Assembly (NCBI GenBank): GCA_947561395.2
Contig: OX387183.1
Coordinates: 56,155,915-56,219,914, forward strand
DNA length: 64,000 bases
DNA from: Buxus sempervirens
Lineage: Eukaryota > Streptophyta > Magnoliopsida > Buxales > Buxaceae
Direction: 5' to 3'
The position numbers were made by a program, and so were the translations under genes. How positions within the stretch are numbered: the first letter of the stretch is position 1; each line of letters starts with the position of its first letter. Shown one piece after another: positions 57,858 through 64,000 of the stretch. The notes beneath the pieces were generated by a model. It was not told where the DNA came from and ran no database searches. It worked only from the letters and a program-made list of their open reading frames with translations.

Positions 57858-60800
57858 ATGGCGGGCAATCTCATACACTATCCTTCTACAGTCGAAGTTT
57901 TCGGCAACTCGATATCTGTAGGCCCCTTCATTTGTGCCAGTAATGCTCCTTTGGAGGCCCCGACTGATAAAGTAAGGGGCCCTTTACTCTTTACTGACGA
58001 AGAGAATCTCCATCTACCTCTTCGCTTTCGAAATTGGCCGACTGCTTACCCTGAATGGAAAGCTTGGGTTGACCGCATGAAGGATCGTTTTGCCGTTGTT
58101 TGGCGTAAGACAGGTATTTATGACATGATTATCTTTTCGTGTCACTCTATTCCCTGCAATCGCGATCTTCTCTGCGCCATGAGTTCATTCTGGAATACTC
58201 ATACCAACACCTTCAATTTCCCCTGCGGAATGATGACTCCTACTGTCCTGGATGTCTGCTTTATTACTGGTTTCTTCGCGACTGGTCATGAGATCCGGGT
58301 CGGTATGGCGGACCTTAAGGATTATCAGCATTTACCTCCGATGGAGGTGGGTGACAAAGGGAAAGAATTAGAAAAGAAAAGAAAGCAACCCTCAACGAAG
58401 AATAACAGGGCTTTCAAGAAGGCACGATCTTCTCGGCAAAAAGGTATTGTGCTGTCCGAGCATGAACCTCCACCGTCAGAGAGCGAATCTCCACCGACTT
58501 CAATTCATTCATCTTATCGGTCCTACATCAAGGACTGTGCCAAATTCAGGCCTCCAGCTTATGCAGATGAGGTGGAACACTTCTACTTTCTCCTTTATTT
58601 TTTCTGCAACTTTGTATTCTGTTCCAAGGCCCAAGCAGTTACCAAAGAGTATTACTCATTGGTCAAGTTAATTCTGGGTGAGTATGAAGTTGCCCTTGCT
58701 CCTTACTTTTTATCGGTTTTATACCGTTCACTTCAAGAGTTTGTTCATGGCTCCCTTCAAAATCCTGGGGGGCCATTGTGGTTCCTCCAATTTTGGGCTT
58801 ATCACTATTTTCCATCCCAGTTTTATGCTCAAGTACCGATCACTCCTAACATGCCTTCTGATTTTGGTGGCCATGCCTGTTTGGCTGCCACACCAGCTGT
58901 TCTATCCTTTTCTGAATGTTTCCGTTTCTTTTTTAACCTTCATTATTTTCCTACTCCTCCTTTTGAAGTCTCCTCAAATTCTCCCGGTTTCCTTTCAATG
59001 GTGGATGACATAACTGACGAGCAGCATCTTATCTGGGCCAGTTTTCTGAAGGCTCGAAATTTAAATTATGCTGTGAAGTCAATTAACAAGAAACCGGGGT
59101 ATGAAGTATACTTGCCCAATTGTGTCGGCCGGCAATTTCAATGCGAACAGAGGATTCCCTTATTTGAAGTAGATGGTTTGTTCACAGTTAATGCCAAACC
59201 TGTTGATCGGCCGTCTGTTACTGTAGCCGAAGCTGCCGACATGGAAGATGCTTATAAAGCTGCTGCCGTTGAATTTCGACTTCCCTTTCTTCCTCGTCGT
59301 TACGACTGTCGCTGTGATTTCCGTGTTTGGTGGAAATCGTTGTGGAACAATATCTGCCGTTATTCGGCCGATTATTATCTGGAAAGGATGGGTCTGTTTG
59401 AGCCTCCGGCTTCACCTATCCAAGAAGGTATATTCTTATCTTTCTTGCTTCTGATCCGTTTGATGTTCACTCAATTTTTCTGTCATTAGGTAAAGTTCCG
59501 CCTCTAGCTTTGGAGGCTAGTCCACTTGCACTTTTGCCTGAACCTGTCCAAGAAGATATTAGTTCAGGTATACGGCCACCCGGTGAAACGCCGTTGCTTA
59601 CCTTGGAGGCTCATACTTCTCCTTCCGGGGAATTGGCCGAAGATGACGCGTTGTCACCAGAATGTCCTCTCTCGATTGTCCCGTATGAAGATGATGAGGA
59701 TCCCGATGATGTCCCACTACGACGGCGTCCTCGGAAGGTACTGAATCTTTATTGCTCATCTTCTTAGTTTGATTTTTCTTTCTGACACCTCATTCTTCTA
59801 GGCTTCGAGTTCCTCGGGTCCAACTGCTTTTTCTTCCAATGTCATGGAATCTTCTTCGGATCTGGTTGTTGATCCCATGTCCGTTTTTGATTCGGCCAAT
59901 TTCTCTGTTCCTACCGAAGCATTGGATTCTCCTGGTAGTGTCGCTGCAGCAGCCCCTTTAGCACTCCCTGAAGATCAGGAGCATTTATCCATTCGAGAGG
60001 TTTCTCCAGAAAGAAGTCCGTCTCCCGACTTACCTCCTGGATATGAGCAGAGTGCAACCTTACCGTTAGTTGGGATTGCAACGTCTACTATCTCTGTTGG
60101 GCCTTCCAGCCTTTCTGCCTTGGCCGATATTCCTTCTGATTCTCCTGTTACAGCAGCGGAAGTTGATATTAATCGTTCGAAGCAAAAGCTTATTGACTTG
60201 GGGAGTTCCAGTTCATCGCTTATTCCTTCTTTTGCTGCGGAACCACTCCCTGGTGATGGTCGATTGGATACTATATTGAACGATGTCTGTTCTACTCTCT
60301 CATCTGACGGTTCATCTGAGCCCTTATCTCCAACGAGTATCCGATCGGAAACTATTCGCCTCCTCTCTCCAGGAATAATTGGTATTTCCGAAGAGACTCT
60401 TACCCGTGTGATGGTATTGGCTGCACAACTTCGGGATCTGTCTTCTGTATCTCCTGAGGTCAAATCGGTGTTCTCTCAACTTACTTTCCTCTACCCTTAT
60501 AAAGTTGTCTTTGACCATCTTTCGGCCAAATTACATGAGATGAGTAATACGGCCGATTCTGTTGATGGCCGATATCAACTTTTGCAACAGTTGAGGAATG
60601 AGCGCGAGATTTGTCATCATCAGTTTACTGATGCGGCCCACCGTATAAATATTATTAATGATGACATTTCGGCGGTCGACCGTCAAATTGCTGAGTTTCA
60701 ATCTAGAAGATCTGATCTTGTAAATCAACGGGAGGAACTTCTTCGTACACATAACTCTATTGATGACACCTTGAAAGAAAAGACCCGTCAGTGCATCGAG

Positions 60801-60938
60801 ATCTCCCACGAGCTGAAATCGGAGATAGAATTGGCTCGAGGTTCCTCTCTGCTTCGGTCCACTTTGGTTGAAGAAAGACGGTCTGCCCAAGAGTCTTTTG
60901 ACCGTATATATTCTGCCATTTTAAATACTTCTTTGTAA
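57858..60938 (+). CDS. Plant mobile domain (PMD) protein, copy A
   Basis: Three exons: 57858-59427, 59490-59737 and 59802-60938, with short GT-AG introns of 62 and 64 bases and an uninterrupted 984-aa frame. The N-terminal PMD (aminotransferase-like, MAIN/MAIL1-related) shows LRFRNWPTAYPEWKAWVDRM, then MTPTVLDVCFITGF, then GPLWFLQFWAYHYFPSQFYA and YLPNCVGRQF. A basic insert (LEKKRKQPSTKNNRAFKKAR) splits the domain and could be a nuclear signal. The linker is acidic and Ser/Pro-rich; the last 150 residues are charged and coiled-coil-like. The start is the first ATG, MAGNLIHYP. PMD genes occur in Ty3/gypsy and MULE elements as well as in host genes; here the gene is antisense to an LTR. Its biochemical function is unknown. 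Confidence 0.8.
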
Positions 60939-61261
60939 AGCATTTAATGAATTAAACTCTTTTTTGGAATCCATTTTGCCAACTGTCCTAGCCGTCAGAA
61001 TCGGCTCCTTTTTCAATTTGATTCATCCGTATGATCTTTACCCTTAAAAACGCTTTTTTCGAGAAGATATCGAGCCGCCGTTTCGATTTCTTCGGGAAGG
61101 CGATCGTACTATCAACCTCTTTTTCGGGAAGACAGCAGTCTTATCACCGCCCTTCTCGATATTTTGAATCATTACGAGCTCTCCTTTCTGCAGACGTTTC
61201 CTTGTTTCGTTTCGTCTTCTTCTTCCTTCGAGCTTTTCTTCTCTGGTTTCTAGTATCGATC
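60939..61261. other. Spacer between the two PMD genes
   Basis: About 320 bases. The frame of copy B is open back to an ATG at 61031, but the conserved-looking start is ATGGCGGACG at 61262, and the upstream translation (Phe/Arg/Ser-rich) looks like leader. No TATA box is as clear as the one for copy A. Confidence 0.5.
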
Positions 61262-64000
61262 ATGGCGGACGACAACCCTAACGACTTAAATCTGTTCCTT
61301 GATGGTGAGGATGGTCCTGTTCTTGGTCCATGCACTGATGACGAGACGGAAAAGGCTCCAAAGGTCCTTCATTCTTCCTACCACTTGATCAGCGCCTCTG
61401 ATCCTGTGAGATGGGGTAATCTGATTACTCTTCCTCGCTCCTGGCCTAAGTGTTCCCCTGAGTGGAACAAATGGGTTGAGCGTTTACGGTCTTATTATAT
61501 GGAGACCTGGGTTAGGCTAGGTTTGGCGGAGATGATCTTCTATTCCACCTTCTACATTCCCTTCAATCCTATTTTGCTTGGAGTGGCCTCATTTTTCTGG
61601 TGTCGGGGTTCTAACACCTTCTCCTTTTACCATGGGCCTATGACCCCGACCCTGTTGGATGTTTGCTGCATCACAGGTCTTTCAGTCCTTGGGGAAGAAG
61701 TAGATTCTACCCTGTCTGTTTTCTCATCTTCTGTTTTTAACACCGCTCATGCTTCTTCTGCTTTCGGCACCTTTGTTCGTGCTGAGCGAGTTCCAAATGA
61801 CGATAATCCTCCTTCCCTTCAAGAGCATTGCTCTTTCTTGCTGTTTTTTCTTTGCCATTTTTTCTGCTGTGGCCCATCTGCTCAGATGGTAAAGGAGTTT
61901 GCCGGTATTGCGGTAGCCCTGGCCCATGGTCGCCGTTTGGCTCTAGCCCCTTTCTTTCTCAGCCAGGTCTACCGTGGTTTACACAGTCTGTCTTTCGGCC
62001 GATTAGGGGTTGCCAGTGGCCCTCTTTGGTTTTTACAATTCTGGTTTTATGAATACTTTCCCGGCTTTTTCTGTACAGCCGTAGACAATCCTTTTCCTAA
62101 TTATTACTATGCCGGCCGTCGCTGGCTTACCGCAACACCTATTCAATTATCTTTCACGGCTGTTCTTGATTTCTTCCTGGTAGGTCTACAGGAAAATAAT
62201 CCTCCTTTATTCCATCACTTTTCTCTAGACCAATTTCATGGGTCTCCCCTTTATGCTGCCATCAATTCTTCTCCAGAAGCTCGCCGACGTGCGACGGCCA
62301 GTTTTCTTATTGCCCGTGAGCTTCCTTTTGGCTTGCACAACCGAGATGCTCCTGCCACTTCTAGAAGAGAAGGGGTGGAAATATATCTGCCGCATTTCGT
62401 CAGTCGGCAACTTGGTTATGGCAAAGGCATTCCTCTGGTGGTGTTTTCATCTACCAATGGTGGCTCTCGGTCTGTTTTGAGCCCTAGTTACCTGTCATTA
62501 GCAACTTCTCGGTTCCGCGATCTTTCTGCTCGCTTCCGCAATTATCCTCTTCCCCGGGAATCCTCAGTTGAACCTTCCTTTCGTCGATGGTGGTCTCAGC
62601 TTTACTCTGACTTTGTCCGGCTTGATGCAGAGTCGTATACTGCGCTATTTCGACCGAATGCGGTCGATATAGCGAGTATAGGCAAACTCCGCGGGTATTA
62701 TGAGGCCCGTTACCCAGGTAACTTTCGTTTATGTTTTTGTAAATTGATCTTCTCTATTCGGTCGCGTTTGACTTTCTTTTTCTTTATTAGATGATCCTCG
62801 ATCCTCCAATGTGAAGAGTAAGAAAAAGAAATCCAAGACGTCGGTCACCTTTAACTGGAGGCGACCTTCCAAGGTTTCTGCCAGTCGGAGCAACCCTTCT
62901 TCCAAACAGTCGCCTTTGAAAAAGCGGAAGATTGGTGAGGTATCGGACGGTCGTGCTTACGTTACTCGCTCCAGTTTGCGACTCCGAGTTCGGCGTCCAG
63001 GTGAGCGTGTCGTCTTGTCTGATGATTCTTCGGACGAGGAAGAAGATATCGATTTATTTCGTCCTCAGCATGGGCCTCCCGTTCATTGTGGGAGTAGTGG
63101 TAGATCAACTCCCATGCCGACTCCTCCTCGTGCATTTCATTATGCTAGTCCCCCAACCTCAACTCGATTTGTCACTCCTTCGACCGATCCGTTGCCTAGT
63201 GCACCTAGGCCGGCTCCTTTCTTCCCTCGTCCCGTGGTTGATGAAGCTGGTCCATCCACTGTTCCTGGTGCTGCTTCCTCTGGTTCCTCTTCTGGTGAAT
63301 TACCTTCTGAGCCAAAAATTCCGGTGGCCAAGGAAGAAAATTATAGACCCCTCCCTGGTACTTGCTTCGGATTTGTCAGGTTTTGCTTCATGGAAGTAGA
63401 CCGTTGTCTTTCATCTCCCGAATTTCATGACCTTCTTCCGGCATTTCTTCCGGATTTTGACAGTTGGAACGAACTCCGCTCTTTTGTTCTTCGTCAGCCT
63501 GAAGAACTTTCTGACGAAGATTTGTCAGAAGTTCGATTGTTGATATGCAGAGCCATAGTGATGAATTCTCGCGGGGATAGTTCAACCGGAGATCGGCTAA
63601 TGTCCATGCTTGGTTTTTACAGTGCCGTGCCGCAGCTAAGGGAAGCCATGGACTTTCTCCGTTCTGTCAACGTGAGATGTTCCGATTTCCGTCAAGAAAT
63701 TCGTGCTGTATATGGTCATAATCGCCATTTGGAGACTTTGAGGTGGTCTCTTCATAAAAATTCTCTTGGCCAGGGCTCTATTGCTGGTGATCCATCAGAT
63801 ACTGCTTCGGACGATTTATCTCGGCTACAATCTGAGGAACATCATCTTAAAGAATCTATCCAGACTCAGATGCTGCTGATCGAATCGAGCCGTCACCGTT
63901 TGGAGGAGCATATGAGGGATGAAAGGGAGGTGGAGGTTCGTCGAGCTGAGATGCAGTTATTATTGGAGCGGGCGAAGTACGATCATGCCCGATTTAAGAC
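61262..64000 (+). CDS. Plant mobile domain (PMD) protein, copy B, 3'-partial
   Basis: Exon 1 61262-62717, a 73-base GT-AG intron in phase 1, and exon 2 from 62791, which stays open to the window end. The PMD part shows LPRSWPKCSPEWNKWVERLR, then MTPTLLDVCCITGLSVLGEE, then GPLWFLQFWFYEYFPGFFC and YLPHFVSRQLGYGKGIPL, clearly paralogous to copy A but strongly diverged. Exon 2 starts with a very basic, nuclear-signal-like stretch (KSKKKKSKTS, KKRKIGE), then an acidic patch (DDSSDEEEDIDLF), a Pro/Ser-rich linker and a charged, probably coiled-coil region up to base 64000. Copy A has an intron of the same phase just after its PMD, so the two share architecture. The C-terminus is outside the window. 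Confidence 0.75.

Noticed and set aside
57633..64000. Reading the PMD genes as ordinary host genes of the MAIN/MAIL1 type
   Set aside because: Possible in principle, but the adjacent polypurine tract and 3' LTR in antisense orientation favour a retrotransposon-borne cassette; it is kept as an alternative to be tested.
1..64000. tRNA genes, CRISPR arrays, bacterial or organellar insertions
   Set aside because: No B-box/cloverleaf pattern, no regularly spaced identical repeats and no recognisable organellar gene fragments were seen on either strand.

Overview
The window is nuclear DNA from a flowering plant. Genes are intron-rich with GT/GC...AG junctions, and the gene families are plant-specific: WOX, PLS-class PPR, a CCT-domain protein, SGR9-type RING, kinesin-5C and plant mobile domain proteins. 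Long AT-rich introns, many MITEs, LINE remnants and LTR elements suggest a medium to large eudicot-like or basal-angiosperm genome. The species cannot be named from sequence alone.

Layout: (1) 384-9736 (+), 3' part of a nitrilase-superfamily (deaminated glutathione amidase-like) gene whose 5' end lies before the window. (2) 12551-14536 (-), intronless DYW-type PPR protein. (3) 14958-15803 (-), intronless RING-H2 protein matching SGR9. (4) 17027-17224 (-), U2 snRNA-like sequence, probably a pseudogene, with a decayed snRNA promoter. (5) 17690-18400 (-), decayed Copia gag. (6) 19595-20658 (-), WOX3/PRESSED FLOWER homeobox gene. (7) 25787-32979 (-), 22-exon kinesin-5 gene with two GC-AG introns and Myb-type mitotic (MSA) cores upstream. 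In Arabidopsis WOX3 and KIN-5C are also adjacent, so this is conserved microsynteny. (8) 33.7-38.4 kb, gene desert with several MITEs. (9) 38591-40177 (+), intronless PPR protein. (10) 43003-48376 (-), six-exon organelle-targeted RRM-like protein with a LINE fragment in its large intron. (11) 48.4-53.3 kb, MITEs, one of them split by a solo LTR. (12) 53308-54449 (+), CCT-domain (CMF) regulator with a GC-AG intron.

(13) 54869-55600, a hAT-type inverted-repeat element that carries two divergent, canonically spaced snRNA-type promoters around a perfect palindrome. (14) 56142-57633 (-), a LINE tail interrupted by the 3' LTR of a Ty3/gypsy-like element. (15) 57858 to the window end (+), two tandem, spliced plant mobile domain (PMD) genes. 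They lie antisense to that LTR, directly beyond its polypurine tract, in the place where Tat/Ogre-lineage retrotransposons carry antisense extra ORFs. The pol genes of that element would lie to the right of the window.

The cellular genes do not form one pathway. The two observations most worth follow-up are the paired antisense PMD genes inside the retrotransposon and the bidirectional snRNA-type promoter inside the hAT element. Gene models were built by hand from splice junctions, reading phase and remembered family sequences; no database search was possible.
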